64,000 nt of DNA from Ascarosepion bandense (GCA_037127315.1 JBBBDQ010001922.1:592501-656500); one strand, 5' to 3'; counted from the stretch's first letter, positions 1-12,262 are shown. Program-made: numbers and translations. The notes: a model not told the origin generated them from the sequence alone.

Positions 1-400
1 CCAGGCACTGTTTCCTCTCACCACCTCCTCTTTCCATTGAAAAAGTCGTAGATGCTAAAATGTTTATCATAGGGATCCAGCTTTTTTTTCTTTCTTTTTA
101 TTTTATAACTTCATTTTTCCTTTTCTTATTTTTTGTGGTTGTGGTGGAAAAATTTGTGCAAATTTTTGGGCTCCCTGTAAATCGTATCTTTCAAGTTTAG
201 CATCTCAGGGTAGAGAAAACAATAATTTAGGGACATGTTTCCAAGATATTGAAACTTTTGTTTCATTGTTGTAGAGATCATTTTCAAAGTATAACCTTTG
301 ACATTAAATTAAAAAACGAAAAAAAGAAAAAGGTTACGATATAATTTAATTTGTCTGTGTTACTTGCATGTTTATTTTTGGGGGCAGACATGGACAAACA
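1..400. other. AT-rich non-coding stretch
   Basis: No credible frame, RNA gene or recognised repeat is visible. It contains short T runs and one G-rich run near 380. The T run at 402-416 is the reverse-strand A tail of the next element. Confidence 0.6.
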
Positions 401-830
401 TTCTTTTTTTTTTTTCTTCTTAATCATTTCACCCCAAGCAAGGCATTCTACTGCCACTATTGCGCAGGGGGTTACATAGAGGAAAGTGATGAAAAAGAGT
501 GGTTAATTATAGGAAATGTTGGAAGGAGGGTGATAGACGGATGAGGAATCCAAGGATGGGGGTTAGGCAGATAAGAAATGTGTTTGAGAGAATGGATGAG
601 AGTTAGTGTGATAAGAGGTGTCTATTGACCTTACATTTAAATTCCTGGGGATTGTAGCTGTCGGGAGAGCAAGTATATTGAAGGGAATTCCACAGGCAGG
701 AAGTGCGAGAAAAGAAGCTGTTGGAGTAGAAATTACAGTTACATCTTATCTGTTTCACTGTAAAAGGGTGGGGCCTAGTTGCTAATCTAGTATCACATGC
801 AAATTCATACCTAGGGGGCACCAATGATCT
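401..830 (-). mobile_element. LINE-L 3' end (RT C-terminus plus 3' UTR)
   Basis: On the minus strand a frame at 824-603 reads SFFSRTSCLWNSLQYT and then a stretch with F-K-C-K-V. This resembles the conserved end of CR1/Jockey-type non-LTR reverse transcriptases (FF..R....WNSLP, then FK..L). It is followed by a pyrimidine-rich 3' UTR, the terminal motif CCTTGCTTGGGGTGAAATG and an A tail (T run at 402-416 on the plus strand). It is strongly 5'-truncated, so it is dead. The same terminus recurs at least ten times in the window. Confidence 0.7.
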
Positions 831-879
831 AAGTTCATCGGAGCAGAAGCCGTGAAAGTATTTATAGAAGAGGCACAGG

Positions 880-1040
880 GAAGCTACATACCTGTAATAA
901 GGTGATTTCTAAGTGCAACTTAAATGTGACGCAAGGCGAAAAGCATGGGACACCCAGTGAGGATCAAACTCAATAGTTAGTTGTGACTGATCTAGCGTGA
1001 CATGCTTACAAATTAGTACAACACGTTAAAGTGCCCAAAC
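880..1040 (-). mobile_element. SINE-B tRNA-like head fragment
   Basis: On the minus strand this matches the head segments at 34440-34527 and 58610-58682. Shared pieces are the phrase around AGTTTGATCCTCACTGGG, which contains a B-box-like core, and a degraded A-box side near 1035. The body domain of the family is absent here. It abuts LINE-L copies on both sides. Confidence 0.5.
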
Positions 1041-1222
1041 ATACCTGCAATAACAGTCCTCCTGGTCCACCCCCACTCTCATCAGTAAGCTCTTTCCTCT
1101 CCTACTCTCTTCCTGACACTCCCCTGCAACCTCTCACTCCTCAACTTTCCTCTTATGTAACCCCCTGCAAAACAGTGGCAGTAAAATGCCTTGCTTGGGA
1201 TAATGATTTTTAAAAAATTTCT
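1041..1222 (+). mobile_element. LINE-L 3' UTR fragment
   Basis: Pyrimidine-rich stretch ending in GTAACCCCCTGCAAAACAG, then TGCCTTGCTTGGG and an A-rich tail. This is the LINE-L terminus in plus orientation. No RT residues remain. Confidence 0.6.
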
Positions 1223-1454
1223 ATACTATTATGTGGATATAAATTGGGGGATCAATTCTACATTAAATCAATATATAAACTGAGCCCTCACTTTATGGCT
1301 ATATTCATCCTTCTTTTACACACTTCTTGACACCCGCTATAACCTGTCACTCTTTCTCATAACTTTCCTCCTATGTAACCCCCTGCACAACAGTGGCAGT
1401 AAAATGCCTTGCTTGGGGCGACACGATTATGAAAAAAAAAAAAAAAGAAGCAAT
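1223..1454 (+). mobile_element. Second LINE-L 3' UTR fragment with linker
   Basis: A linker with TTGGGGGATCAATTCTACAT (also at 57815-57842) leads into another LINE-L terminus, which ends GTAACCCCCTGCACAACAG... and a 15-nt A tail at about 1431-1446. The pair with the previous entry may be a tandem 3'-end duplication or two insertions. The same linker-plus-end pattern occurs at 57.8 kb. Confidence 0.55.
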
Positions 1455-1559
1455 TGTTAGAATTGCAATAAAACTTAGATATGAAAGTAAATTTGTACTT
1501 TGGTCTTGAGAAATGACAACAAAAATAATAAATACTAATTATTTATTAGATGAATATAT

Positions 1560-1845
1560 CCCTGCCATCAAATATGACGGCAAAATACTTGAGAGACTTA
1601 TTAGCTGTTTCCTCACAGGGTTATCCCCTCTGAGCTTGACAGGAGGGAATATATATATATATATATATATCCTTTTTATAACTGAGAAGATATATTCTTC
1701 ACTACTCAACAACATGATTATTTTAAGAAATACAATAATAAAGGCAAAGACATAGCAAGAGCTTTCATAACTGGTAGTAAAGAGAATGAACTGAGTTGAC
1801 GCTGCTTTGTTAATGTCTCTCTCTCTCCATGAGCACGATAGGAGG

Positions 1846-1892
<47 letters not shown>

Positions 1893-1916
1893 GTCTTTAT
1901 TATAATAGGCAGTGCG

Positions 1917-1948
<32 letters not shown>

Positions 1949-1975
1949 GGTCTTTATTATAATAAAGAGGGTTGT
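1560..1975 (+). repeat. Family W repeat with three TA/CA microsatellites
   Basis: Contains (TA)n at 1649-1670, (TA)n(CA)n at 1849-1890 and (TA)n at 1917-1944. Non-microsatellite parts (AGTAAAGAGAATGAACTGAG, a CT run, and GTCTTTATTATAATA) recur in inverse orientation at 56215-56440, so this is a dispersed family rather than chance. Short frames here read through the TA arrays and are not genes. Confidence 0.55.
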
Positions 1976-3555
1976 TTATTTATGCTATTATTATTTTTAT
2001 TGGAATGATGAGCAAAACATTAAATGTCAATTGATTTAAACTTTATAAAAGGATAAGAAAATAAGGATTTCCTTATAGTTGGATCACATATTTGAATAAT
2101 ATAGTAAATAATAGTTTCTAAGTTTATGAATAAAAAAAATGTTTATTTGTTTATGTATTTTATAAATTGGTTAAGTGAATGACGTCTCGTTATCTTCTAT
2201 CTTTCTGAATCTGTTCCTTTGTTTTTTTCCTCACTGAAATCTTTGCATTTTCTTTCACTCTCTGTAATTTTGTCTTAGTGGCAATAGTACGTTACATGAG
2301 GGTATCTAGTATTCCTGCTCTCACCAGAAAACCAACAGTTCATCTCTCTGTAAAATTATGTGAAGCAATTTTAGTCAGTGTTAGAATTTATAGGAATGCA
2401 TTAGAAGAAAGCATATTTACTTGTGGACTTATCACTTAAAGAACACCTTAACCATTACTAATTTTTTTACTAGAATTTCCTGATTTGAACTATCGCTCAA
2501 GAATTGATACGAATTTAGTCGCACTTAAATTGTTTTCTTTATTTCTGTTCATTGCTGGTTTTTAATCGCCATAGACTGATAGTTTAAAAGGTTGAGATGA
2601 AAATGAACTAAAATTCATACAAAAGAAATATTAGTAATTAAAAATAAAGAATAGTTTACAATGATTTTTTATTAGAATATCACTGAGCCCAAGAATATGT
2701 CGGTTACATCAGCAAAAGAGTAAGACATCACTAGAAACAGTAGCTACCTACCAATAAATGCTTGTAAACTCAAATATAAAACTGTCCAGTCTTCATTGTG
2801 AGTGCAAACCCAATTAGTGTTTTCCTCAAACACAAGACACTACCATTGTTTTCTTTGAGCCTGAGCTCATCCCTTGTTTTCTTTAAACATGGTTCTAGTC
2901 AGTATTTTCCTTGAGAGTGGTCCCAACCTGTATAATGCTTAATGAAGAACTAAATGCTTTAACTTACCTAAAAAAAAAAAGTAGAACTAATTCTGTTAGG
3001 CATCTGTATATAGATGTTTTATTTTATTTGTATCAGGTCAAGATTCTCAGAAATAATTGCGAATAGATGTCCTGAAAGAATAAAGAAACCTTTAAACTTT
3101 GTTAAATTTATTTTAATATTTTATTTTTGTTTTAAAAGTGGCAGGGGTACTCTCGGATCAAACTATTTTTTGCATATTCTAATGAATTGAATATCCCAAT
3201 ATAGTAACTTCCAGTAAAATTTCTTTTGAAAGTTAATGTTAATTGTCAGAATATCTTTGATCTGTTGATGATTCTGAACAGTGATAGTCTTAAGCAAGTT
3301 TTTAATTTATATTTCATTTCATCATTTCTCTAACATCAAATGTACATATAAGAAAAAAATCTCATAATTTCATTATATTAATTTTATTTAAGTTACCATG
3401 TTTTTCTTTATAACCTTGCTTCATATTTGACTCGAGCCTTATTTAAACTTTTTAAAGCCATTGTCTGTTTCTTCGTTTTCTGAGATATTTGATGGAGCAT
3501 TAGAGATAAAAAATTTCTCTTTTGCACTAATACCCTCAGGAAAGGCATGAATTGA
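1976..3555. other. AT-rich non-coding stretch
   Basis: No supported gene or recognised repeat is visible. It is low-complexity AT-rich sequence with short A/T runs, compatible with intron or intergenic DNA. Confidence 0.6.
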
Positions 3556-3559
3556 ACTT

Positions 3560-3745
3560 TGGGTGGTTGCACCTGTTAGGAATCCAACTATAGGCAAATT
3601 GTAAACCACCAAACAAATGAAAAAAACCTATGAAAGCATAAAAAAATACATTTTTATCGTAAAAGTACCAACAATACATTTTTAGAGTAAAATGATTAAC
3701 AGTGCATTTTATTTTTAGGTGAAAGCATAAAATAGTATAATTATG
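3560..3745 (+). mobile_element. Retroposon Q fragment
   Basis: Carries the Q landmarks GCACCTGTTAGG..TCCAACTA, CTATGAAAGCATAAAAA, and repeated ACATTTTT..AGTAAAA motifs. It is shorter and more diverged than the copies at 8.7, 29.1, 38.6 and 50.7 kb. No target duplication was detected. Confidence 0.5.
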
Positions 3746-4555
3746 TCTTCAAGTTGTTAAAAATATATATATATATATTTTTTTTTCTTATGTCTTAATT
3801 CAATAGTAGGTGAATAGCAATATAAATATTTTGCTGTCATTTTTGATGGCCTGTGCCCACTCATTTATAATAATCTAGACAAAGACAATAATTTGAATAT
3901 ATTATATACTATGTCAGCAATCTTACTGGCTCAGTTTTTTTTTTTTTTTTCCCTTTCTCCTTGTGCTGGAACAAGCCAATCTTAGGAAACAAACAATTTC
4001 TCAGATTGATTAAACGTGCAAATAGAACTGGATTTGAAATGTCAAGTTTTCAATTTTCCAAACCCTCCCCACTCAGTTGATTAATGCAATATAATCTTTC
4101 AAATACCATCTGATCTTGTTCAAGGTTAATCTTAATAAATATTGATATAAAAAGAGACCAGTTTGGTTTCATATAATATATATATATAAAATCCAGGATT
4201 TCTAGTCATCTTTTCTCAAGCTAGTCTGACCCTTCACTCTTGATGCAACACAATTTTTCGCCCTCAACTCTGCGTTTTTTTTCCTGACAAAACTAAACTT
4301 TATATATAACTGACTAGATTTTTTTAAACATCTTTTGGATATTTTTTTTAATCTCTTAAGTAAAAAATAGATAGAATTATTTGTTGTCTCAAGTTTAAAT
4401 AAAGTGCGGTTATAATATGAAGCTGGGTAAATATCTACATTTTTCACTTAATTTTCCCTTTTCTTTATTTTTGTTTTGGAGATTTTTTTAAACATTTTTA
4501 TATTTGTTTGGAATTCTTGACTAAAGAACTGCATGATTTTTTACCTTTGGATTTA
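3746..4555. other. AT-rich non-coding stretch
   Basis: Nothing supported here beyond a short (TA)n at 3763-3779 and T runs at 3938-3951. Confidence 0.55.
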
Positions 4556-4556
4556 A

Positions 4557-4735
4557 GATGGCAACTTATAATCTATAATAATCTTATCTAGCAACTTTTA
4601 ATTTATAATTCTATAAGGTAATAACTTGTAATCTTTCTAGCAATATCTAGCCACTCATAATCTGTAATAATCTAGAGACTCATAATCTTTAATATTCCTT
4701 TAATCTAGCAACTTATAACCTACAATAACGCACAT
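4557..4735. repeat. Degenerate tandem repeat, AATCTATAATAATCT type
   Basis: The phrases CTAGCAACTTATAATCT, CTAGCAACTTTTAATTT and CTAGCCACTCATAATCT recur with irregular spacing of roughly 25-60 nt, about five times. It is an old, shuffled tandem array with no coding sense. Confidence 0.5.
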
Positions 4736-5124
4736 ATCTCAGCAAAATAAGAAAACCAAATCACATTTATATTTAATTACAATTGAATTGTTAAGAGTTA
4801 TTTTTTTTATTAATGACGTCAGTGTTAAAAGGATCTTTTGTGTAGCTTCATTTCAAAGCTGCAGCTATAAATTTTTAAGTATAAAATAAGTTACATGTGT
4901 ATAGTATCTCTGAGATACAAGATTTGCTCAATTAAAAAAAAAAAATGGAAGGATTGTTTTTGTCGGAATATCGTCTGTGAAGATGCATCTATCTTTTGAA
5001 ACAATGCAAAAGGATGTGTACCTTTGTTTTGTAGATTATGCAAAAGCATTCGATAAAATATGTCACAAAAACTGTTGGAACTAATCATTTACCGTAACAT
5101 ATCTGGGAAGGGCCATAGAATAAT

Positions 5125-5404
5125 GTACGTTGTGGTGTGGTAGATATCGGGAAGCCGAGTTCAAATTCCAATTGAATTCCTTGCATTAACTCATGCAAAA
5201 ATAACCTTGAGAAAGGTATTAATTTTCTCACCAGTTATAGTTTAAATAATAGAACAGATTGGGTTCTAAAGCCTTGGCTGGCAACCAGTCTACCGCAGAA
5301 AGTTATGGCAACCTACTGCGGGATAATCTTCTGCCCAGTCAGTTATGTCTCTTTCAAGACCTGATCACCCAAAGCGTGTATCATGTATGGCACTTAACTG
5401 ACTT
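5125..5404 (+). mobile_element. SINE-S copy nested in LINE RT
   Basis: Full-length layout: a degraded A-box side (TTGTGGTGTGGTAGATATCG), a B-box-like GAGTTCAAATTCC, the body with GGGTTCTAAAGCCTTGGCTG, and a 3' end CACTTAACTGACTTA. It interrupts the LINE between RT motifs A and C, so it is younger than the LINE. Confidence 0.8.
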
Positions 5405-5742
5405 AGAATCATCCAGAACCTATACTATCAGCAAAGCACCTGCATACAACCAGAAAATGAATTTAGTAGATAAGTCTGGTCAGAAGACACTTGTCTTATC
5501 AAAACATATATATTAAGGTGATTCTGAGAGAATTGGAAGAATTACCAGGATTCATTATTGGCAGCCACAATATTAACAATGGGAGATATCCAGATGACAC
5601 AGTGTTGATAGCAGACATGAAAAGGAAACTACAAGAAGGTAGTGAAGGAAAGCAAGAAGAAAGGACTAAACATCAATTGTAACAAGATAGGCTGTATCAC
5701 TGCTAGCAAATTATAAATTAGTTACCAAAATCAGACAACTCC

Positions 5743-5890
5743 CAAAATTTAAATATCTGACTGTTTATATTTCTGAGATGAGGTATTGTATTTATTTACG
5801 CTATTTTTATTGTTTTGGACTCTTGTCCTCATCTTTGTTGCCTTATTTACAACATATCAACCGTTGTATGCCCTGGCCTGGGCTGAAATG
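5743..5890 (-). mobile_element. SINE-T body fragment
   Basis: Matches, in reverse, the body of the SINE-T copies at 46888-47235 and 58780-59110: TATTTCTGAGATGAGG, TTGTCCTCATCTTTGTTGCC, and GTATGCCCTGGCC. The LINE-1loc relic continues on both sides, so this is probably an insertion into it. Confidence 0.55.
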
Positions 5891-6466
5891 TATAACAATC
5901 TGGGAAGTGTTTCAACAGAATGGAAAGTGTGATCCTGAAATACAGTAATACATTGGGATAGCAAAAAATACCTTTTTAAAAAACTAAGCAAAGTTTTAAG
6001 AAACAAGAAAAATCTATTAGAAACAAAAAAAAAAAAAATGAGTACTAAACTGTTACATAAAATCAATTCTCATATATAGCAGTGAATGCTGGACAGTCTC
6101 GTCGCATATAGAAAAGACTTGAAGCAATAGAAATGTGGTTCTACAGGAGGATGCTGAGAATACCAAGGACCAAATTTGTGAGCAATGACAGTTTTAGAGA
6201 ATGTTTAATATCAAGAAGTGTTGAAATGTCTAGAGTGCATAATGAGGAAAAAGGGCTTGGAAAATATGATACTCATAGGATAGACTGAAGTCAAGAGGAA
6301 CAAAAGAATCAATGCATAATCTATCTATCTAGCAAGCTTGAGTGAATGGATGGCAGAACAAGGTTTCCGAGAGATAACAAAAAGTCAAAATTTATTAAGA
6401 ATTATACAGAACAGGAAAATGGGGAGAGCCATGACCGCCAATGTCTTGAAGAGACATGGCACATAA

Positions 6467-6600
6467 AAGAACGAACTTGAGTAAATAAATGGTAAAACGG
6501 AGTTTAGGAGAGATAACAAAATTTATTAATAACTACAAAGGACAGGAGGTTGTGGAAAGACATGATTGCCAATAAAGATATGAAGATAAGTTGCTCATTG
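6467..6600 (+). mobile_element. Second LINE-1loc 3' end fragment
   Basis: Repeats the end of the LINE reading frame (GGAGAGATAACAAAATTTAT, then GGTTGTGGAAAGACATGATTGCC). It lies directly after the first end, giving a tandem 3'-end arrangement. A related reverse copy is at 35562-35655. Confidence 0.5.
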
Positions 6601-6907
6601 TTTTATGCTTATAAATTGAATTCAACTCAATTAATTTCTAACTAGATGCAAAGGTCATTTTTGTTGTTTTGAAATCTTATAATCAGTTCTTTTCTGTTTG
6701 ATGTTTGTTCTCTGTCCCAGAATTGTTGTTTCATTGAAGTGTAAAAATGAATCCGTAAAAGTAACAACTATTATGGGACAGCTGGTTGTTTTATATTTTT
6801 GTTCTGTTTTATGTTAAAATAGTTTTAAATTATTTTATTCTGCTTCTTCCATCAATTTCTTGACAAATTTTTATTTTGCATAACTCATTTTTGGTTATAT
6901 CATCTGC

Positions 6908-6940
<33 letters not shown>

Positions 6941-8150
6941 AAGAACAAATAGGAAACTTATATCAATCTAACATGTTTTACTTTTATTAAAGCTTTGTCA
7001 GAGATTGAGAGAAAACAGACAAAAATACAGAAACTGTTTTTTTTTTGTTCTGTTAGATTGATATGTTTGTTATTTGTTTTTTATTTTCTCATCTTGCTGG
7101 ATTCAAATCCATATTTGATCTGCATTTGATCTTTAAACTCATATATAACATCATTTGTTTTTATACATTGTGGGAAGATATTTATTGAAGTGATTCAGCC
7201 ATTTTTTTTTCTTATTTTGAAAATTTTTGAATCTCTTTTACATCTTTCTCAAGAAGTTATGAAAAGAGAATATTTTACAAGTATGTGGTTCAAAATTGTT
7301 CCAGTTTGTTCAGCATAACTCTACTGAAATGTTGACTAAAGCAATCACATTTTATGGTAAAGTTCACTTTAACCAAATGTTGAAAAAAAACAAAACAAAA
7401 ACCTGAGAAATGAATTATTTACAATTGGTCTAATATCCTCTTAATTGTTGTTACTATCAGACAGAAATAACAAATGAAATAAAAACAAATATGTGACTAA
7501 AATAAAAATTACAATATTCATTCAATATGACAGGATATGAGCTTTTTTTTATTCATATGAAATTATTTCATGATTAATCTGTCATGAAAATATTTTCTCT
7601 GGATTTTAATGACCTTAAACCATTTTTCAGCTAATTTATATCTTCCAGCATATGAGGTTGATATGTTTCCTGCATTTTTTGCCAACATCAATTTTATATA
7701 CAATAGCAAATCAATAAGTCTATAGCCTGATACAAAGCAGATAAAATTTAATTTAAAAATTTCACTGTATAATGTCTGTATTTGTAACCGAATTGAGTGC
7801 ATTGACAAGGAAGTTTATACTTAAAACTCATTTTTCTGATAAAATGATTTTTACTACAATAGGTTGCATACTTATTGACTAGCATTTAATGTTCAGTTAA
7901 ATTCAGTAATTTTTTTTTTTTTTTTTTTTTTTTTGTTAATTTTTGTGAACAGAGCAGATTTAATTTTGTTTTCTCATAATCAGGCTTTGAATATCTTGAC
8001 ATTGGTATGTAAATTCATAGCATTCAGTTAGTCTTCATTTTATTAACCAAAAATACTGACCTTAAATTTTGTCCTGTATTATTAATTTGTATTACTTCCA
8101 CTGATATATTTTTAGTGTAATGGTTGATGAATTTCAGCCTAGTCTGTTGT
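6601..8150. other. AT-rich stretch with minor repeats
   Basis: Holds (TA)n at 6908-6935, a short inverted pair ATCAATCTAACA (about 6963) / TGTTAGATTGAT (about 7051), a family V segment at about 6978-7010 (TTTATTAAAGCTTTGTCAGAG, with relatives at 63.35 and 63.97 kb), and a T run at 7908-7934. No gene is supported. Confidence 0.5.
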
Positions 8151-8154
8151 CTTT

Positions 8155-8430
8155 GTACTAATGCATTTAGAAAAGGCATGGATCCATATCTTTTCCTTTT
8201 ATGGGTTAAATAGCAGGTTGACTGTGCTCTCTAGTCTTGGGTGGTAGACATTCCAGGACTACTTAGACTTCAAATTTGTGGAGAAGACAATAGGAAATGT
8301 CTCCAGTCTTTTCCATGAAGCCATGACAGATCACAGAAAATAATAACAATAATAAAAAAATATATTCAATTTCTGGAGAGCCATGATAGCCTACATGCTG
8401 AAGGGACATTCAAATAAGATATTACTCCTC
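8155..8430 (+). mobile_element. SINE-S and LINE-1loc scraps
   Basis: A short SINE-S body piece with TATGGGTTAAATAGCAGG (8200-8216) is followed after a gap by a LINE-1loc end piece with GGAGAGCCATGATAGCCTAC and GAAGGGACA (8377-8412). Both are small and old. Confidence 0.45.
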
Positions 8431-8671
8431 CTTCCACTATCTATAACAATCATTCAAATGCAGTTATTTAGTTCTTTATTTCAGTCTTAGGTGTTGCCAT
8501 AGTAGGAAATGCCAACACAACCATAAAGTTCTAGCCCAGTGTCATTTGAGAATCAGTGACCAACATGATCTAATGCTAATGCATAATACAACATTAAATT
8601 ATCACAAAATGTATTTATGCACACACAAGCATGTATATTTAGGTAGCAAGTGTTCATCAAAACAAGTTTGA

Positions 8672-9286
8672 TGATCCTGGGTATGATGGTAAACTGCATC
8701 CAGCAGCAAGGCCTCTGATTGGGAGGTTGTGAAGATCATGGAATCACCTCTTAATTGCTGTTGTTCCCAGGTCCACTCTGACCCGGAGTGGTTCACCTGT
8801 TAGGGTCCCATCTATGAGCAGATACTTACCCCACCCAAAGTGGGGTCAAAACACTATGAAAGTATAAAAATAAACTTTATTAGAAATATATACATTTTTT
8901 AAAGAAAAATATTACCATTTTTGAAGAAAAGAAATTATTACCATAATACGTTTTTGAAGGATATTTTTCTCAGCAAAACATTTTTGGAATACAAAACTAG
9001 AAGACATTTTCAATTTTCTAAAAATAAAGAAGAATAAAAACAAAAAATTTTAATTAAAATCTGACTAAATCAACCTTTTCACTATAACTGAACAATAAAA
9101 AAAATAGTTTAAAACCCTACCTTTTGGCATAAAATAACCCACAGAGGTGTTGATATGCCATTAAACAAATCTTACTCAAAATCTGACTAAATCAACCTAT
9201 AGTGAGATATAACCAAACATTAAAAAAAATACCTTAAAACACCACCTCTTTTTGGTAGAGGTTGATATGCCTTTAAACAAAACTCA
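8672..9286 (+). mobile_element. Retroposon Q copy 1
   Basis: Starts at GATCCTGGGTATGATGG and ends near TTTAAACAAAACTC, with an internal duplication of the ATCTGACTAAATCAACC segment. It is flanked by a 13-bp identical direct repeat AAAACAAGTTTGA at 8659-8671 and 9287-9299. This is a target duplication of retroposition length. No tRNA-type promoter boxes and no long frame were found, so it is non-autonomous and its mobilising partner is unknown. Confidence 0.7.
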
Positions 9287-9299
9287 AAAACAAGTTTGA

Positions 9300-9710
9300 A
9301 TTGTAACGCTCTCCCTGCAAAAAATAAACAAAAATGTCTGTTTAATTTTTCCTTTTTTTTTTTTTTTCCTTGAATAAGTTGTGTACTCTGATCAAAGCTG
9401 TAGATAAACTGTCCGAAGTTCTGTTATGGTTTTGTTCAAGTAATTTTGACCATCTCAGTTATTTTCAAGAACCAGCTTGGTGTCTATGCAGTTGCAGAAT
9501 TTCTTTGTCTGCATCCTTGTATTCTTTGGGAAGCTGGAAGTTTAAAATAACAAAAACAAAATATGAACTATGGACGGTTTATCCCCAATTTCAAGCACAA
9601 TACTTCACACCTTATTCAAAAATTAGTAAAACATAATGAAAAAAATCAAGCAGACCATATCTTGTCTAAATCTTTGGTCTATATTTGAAACCCCATTGCT
9701 ACTAAATTTC
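9300..9710. other. Non-coding stretch
   Basis: Nothing supported except a T run at 9352-9367. The open frame at 9370-9636 lacks codon-use or domain support. Confidence 0.5.
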
Positions 9711-10186
9711 TGTCCTGTCATTTAACTCAGAGCTGGAGGGAGAGGAGATAGATTATATTACATTATTATACTAAGTATAATAAGTGGGGGATCAGTTTAT
9801 TACTTCATAACAATAGAGAACCGATCCCCAACTTTATGCTCTGTAGAAGTTGCTATTACGTTTCCAACTATTATATTCAGTCAGTCAGTTAAGTGCCATA
9901 CGTGATACACACTTGGGCGATCATGTCTCAAAGGAGACATAACTGACTGGGCAGAAGATTATCCCGCAGTAGGTTGCCATTACTTTCTGCAGTAGACTGG
10001 TTGCCAGCCAAGGCTAGAGAACCCAATCTATCCTATTATTTAACCCATAAGTAGAGGAAAAAATGAATTAATAGCTTTCCCAACGGTATTTGTGTATACG
10101 GGAATGCAAGGAATTCAACTGGAATTTGAACTCAGCTCCCCGATTTCTCATTCTGAGCCGATATCCACAGCACTACAACGCACATC
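9711..10186 (-). mobile_element. Dimeric SINE-S (D1)
   Basis: On the minus strand a full SINE-S (10186-9878) is followed by a linker carrying an imperfect hairpin (arms near 9787 and 9822) and then by a second SINE-S piece truncated at 9711-9760. Its head has an A-box side near 10170 and a B-box-like region near 10130. A second partial SINE head (10188-10212) abuts its 5' side. Confidence 0.75.
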
Positions 10187-10212
10187 CGATATCTGCTATA
10201 CCACAACACACA

Positions 10213-12055
10213 TATAAACACATATAGTTGCCAAATTTGGTCACATTTCAAAGCCTAGTTGTTAAGTTCTATTCTATAAACAATATTTGTTACTCCCCGT
10301 ATATCCTTCTGGTTATAAAAACTAATGCTTTGTTGGATTAACCTGTCGCCCCTGTTAGTTCATATGGGTTCAGCCTGAGTAGCTCAATTTAGTTGTTTTT
10401 CTTTAGTGGACAAAACACTTTCAGTTACCTGGTAAATTCAGGAGTAAACCAGGAGGGAACAGACTTTTTGTTTCCTGGATAATATCCTTAAAATTTTCTG
10501 TCTTATTCGTGTTTAAGCTCAAATAAAAAATCAAATTTATCACTGTCAGTTTTTCTTATCAGGTAGTAACTATTTATTTGGTGGACTGACATAGCACAAT
10601 CTTGAACCTGATATTTTTTCTTGACCTTGTGTCATACAAAGTAATTATTAATAACAAGAATTATGAACCTGTCTTCTAAAGTAAGCTATTTTGTGATCAA
10701 GACTGTAGCATATTTCCCATTGGGGAAAGAGTTCAAGTCTATCTAAAAGAACAGAATTTAAAATGCTGATTTTTCAAGAAATTCTGGAAAACAAACACAG
10801 CAGAATCTTCCTCTATCCATTTTTTGGTCATGCTAACATAAGTTTAGTATATTACAGATTAAAAATTAATGTTTCACCTGATTAGAGTTCTTAAGCAATT
10901 TAGTCAAATGTTAATTTGTCCATCTGCTAAATTTGTTTAAAATTACATCCGTAAACAAATGAGATGGAGCAGTGGTTTCAATCCTGATATTCATCTTCCC
11001 ACAATGTCAGAAAAGATTCCATTCAATCAGTTCCAACTACTTGTCAAGAATTATTCTTCATATTTTTCATTTATTGAAACTGTTTTCTGCTTTAACAAAA
11101 TTGTATTTTTTAACCAATGTAATATGTTCCTGTTTTTCCTTGGTTTATAGTAAGATACAGCCGGCACACAGGTGAGATTCTGTAACCCTGTTGCATGATT
11201 TGATTCTAAATATTTCAGGTCTGCTAGTCTCTTGCCAAAATAAAAGCCTTTTTTTCTTCAAATGGTAGAATTCCACTTAAGCCTCCTTTTTTTTTTCTTT
11301 TTTTTTTTTTATACTCTTTTTTACTCACTATTAAGGCAAAAGCATTTGATCTCTAAAAAAAACTTCTCTTTCAAAATTCTCTCTTTCAAGAAAAAAGAAG
11401 AGGAATTAAATTTTATAAATGAAAAATAACCTCATAATTTATATTCATTTTAAGTTAAATGGAGAAAATAATATTAAACTTTATTTTTTTAGATAATTAT
11501 CTTATTACAGAAATACAAAAGCGTTAACTATTTTTTAATTAAATTTTACTAAATAATTTAGAACTCATTCTTATCAACCCAATGTCATGAAACTTATTTC
11601 AAATTTTATCCCACTTTATTTTCTTGTAAATTCATCATCTACATTTTATGATATTTCTTAACATCAGCTAATTTTCCCGTGTAAATTTTAATAAAAACAT
11701 TGTACAAAAAGGCATCATTAAGGCCATAGATTAATTTTGATCCGAATTTTTCAAAATATATATTATTGGTTAAATCAATATTCGTCACGAAATTAAGTGC
11801 CGCAATAAAGAAAGTGATTGTTGAAATTATGTAAAATATTGTTCTATTTAATTATGACTTATTGATTTAACTACTCTATCTTCAGTATTTAAAACAGTGA
11901 ATTTTGAGTTTTTATTTTATAGTAGAAATTTCACAATTTTGAACACTGAAATATACGATACTTCATTTTTTAAAAAATGTCCTCGATACCATTAACTTTT
12001 TTCTATACACATCTATATTTTTAAGATTCAAAAAAACATTTTTATCTGTAAATTG
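10213..12055. other. AT-rich non-coding stretch
   Basis: No repeat family seen elsewhere in the window and no supported gene. Two overlapping short frames at 10959-11175 have no domain or splice support. It is compatible with unique intergenic or intronic sequence. Confidence 0.55.
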
Positions 12056-12059
12056 ACAA

Positions 12060-12262
12060 AATAAATTTAATTTCTTCTTTTTCTTCTCTCAGCCTCCCTT
12101 TTTTTTTACCTGTCATCTCCTCACTTTACTTTGTTCTTTTTTTTTTCCTTTCACTTCTTCACTCTACCTTCTTTTTCTTTCAGACTCACTTTTTTTCTCT
12201 CATCTTTTCACCTTAACTGTTTCTTCATCCGCCTTCACGATTCTTCACCTTTCCCCCCCCCT
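12060..12262. repeat. Polypyrimidine tract, about 200 nt
   Basis: The plus strand is overwhelmingly C/T from about 12066 to 12262 (CTTCTTTTTCTTCTCTC, several T runs, a C9 run at about 12253). The strand asymmetry is far above the surroundings and could permit triplex DNA. It lies just downstream of the stop of the candidate gene at 12245-12505 on that gene's strand, where it would be purine-rich RNA. Confidence 0.65.

Larger units (their letters stand above)
4925..6466 (+). mobile_element. LINE relic (LINE-1loc), reverse transcriptase region
   Basis: Three RT blocks are recognisable in order on the plus strand. The first, near 5011-5060, reads KDVYLCFVDYAKAFDK and carries the catalytic Asp of motif A. 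The second is motif C at 5587-5598, read YPDD in place of the usual YADD, followed by TVLIAD. The third, from about 6080, is a C-terminal region reading WFYRRMLRIPRT, ending near 6431-6466 with ANVLKRHGT and a stop. Frames are broken between blocks, a SINE-S copy sits between motifs A and C, and a SINE-T body piece sits at 5743-5890. The element is inactive. Its clade within non-LTR retrotransposons was not settled. A related copy is at 53215-54407. Confidence 0.75.

Noticed and set aside
9352..9636. Small secreted or membrane protein
   Set aside because: The frame starts just after a T homopolymer, has no signal-peptide layout, and its codon use matches the AT-rich background.
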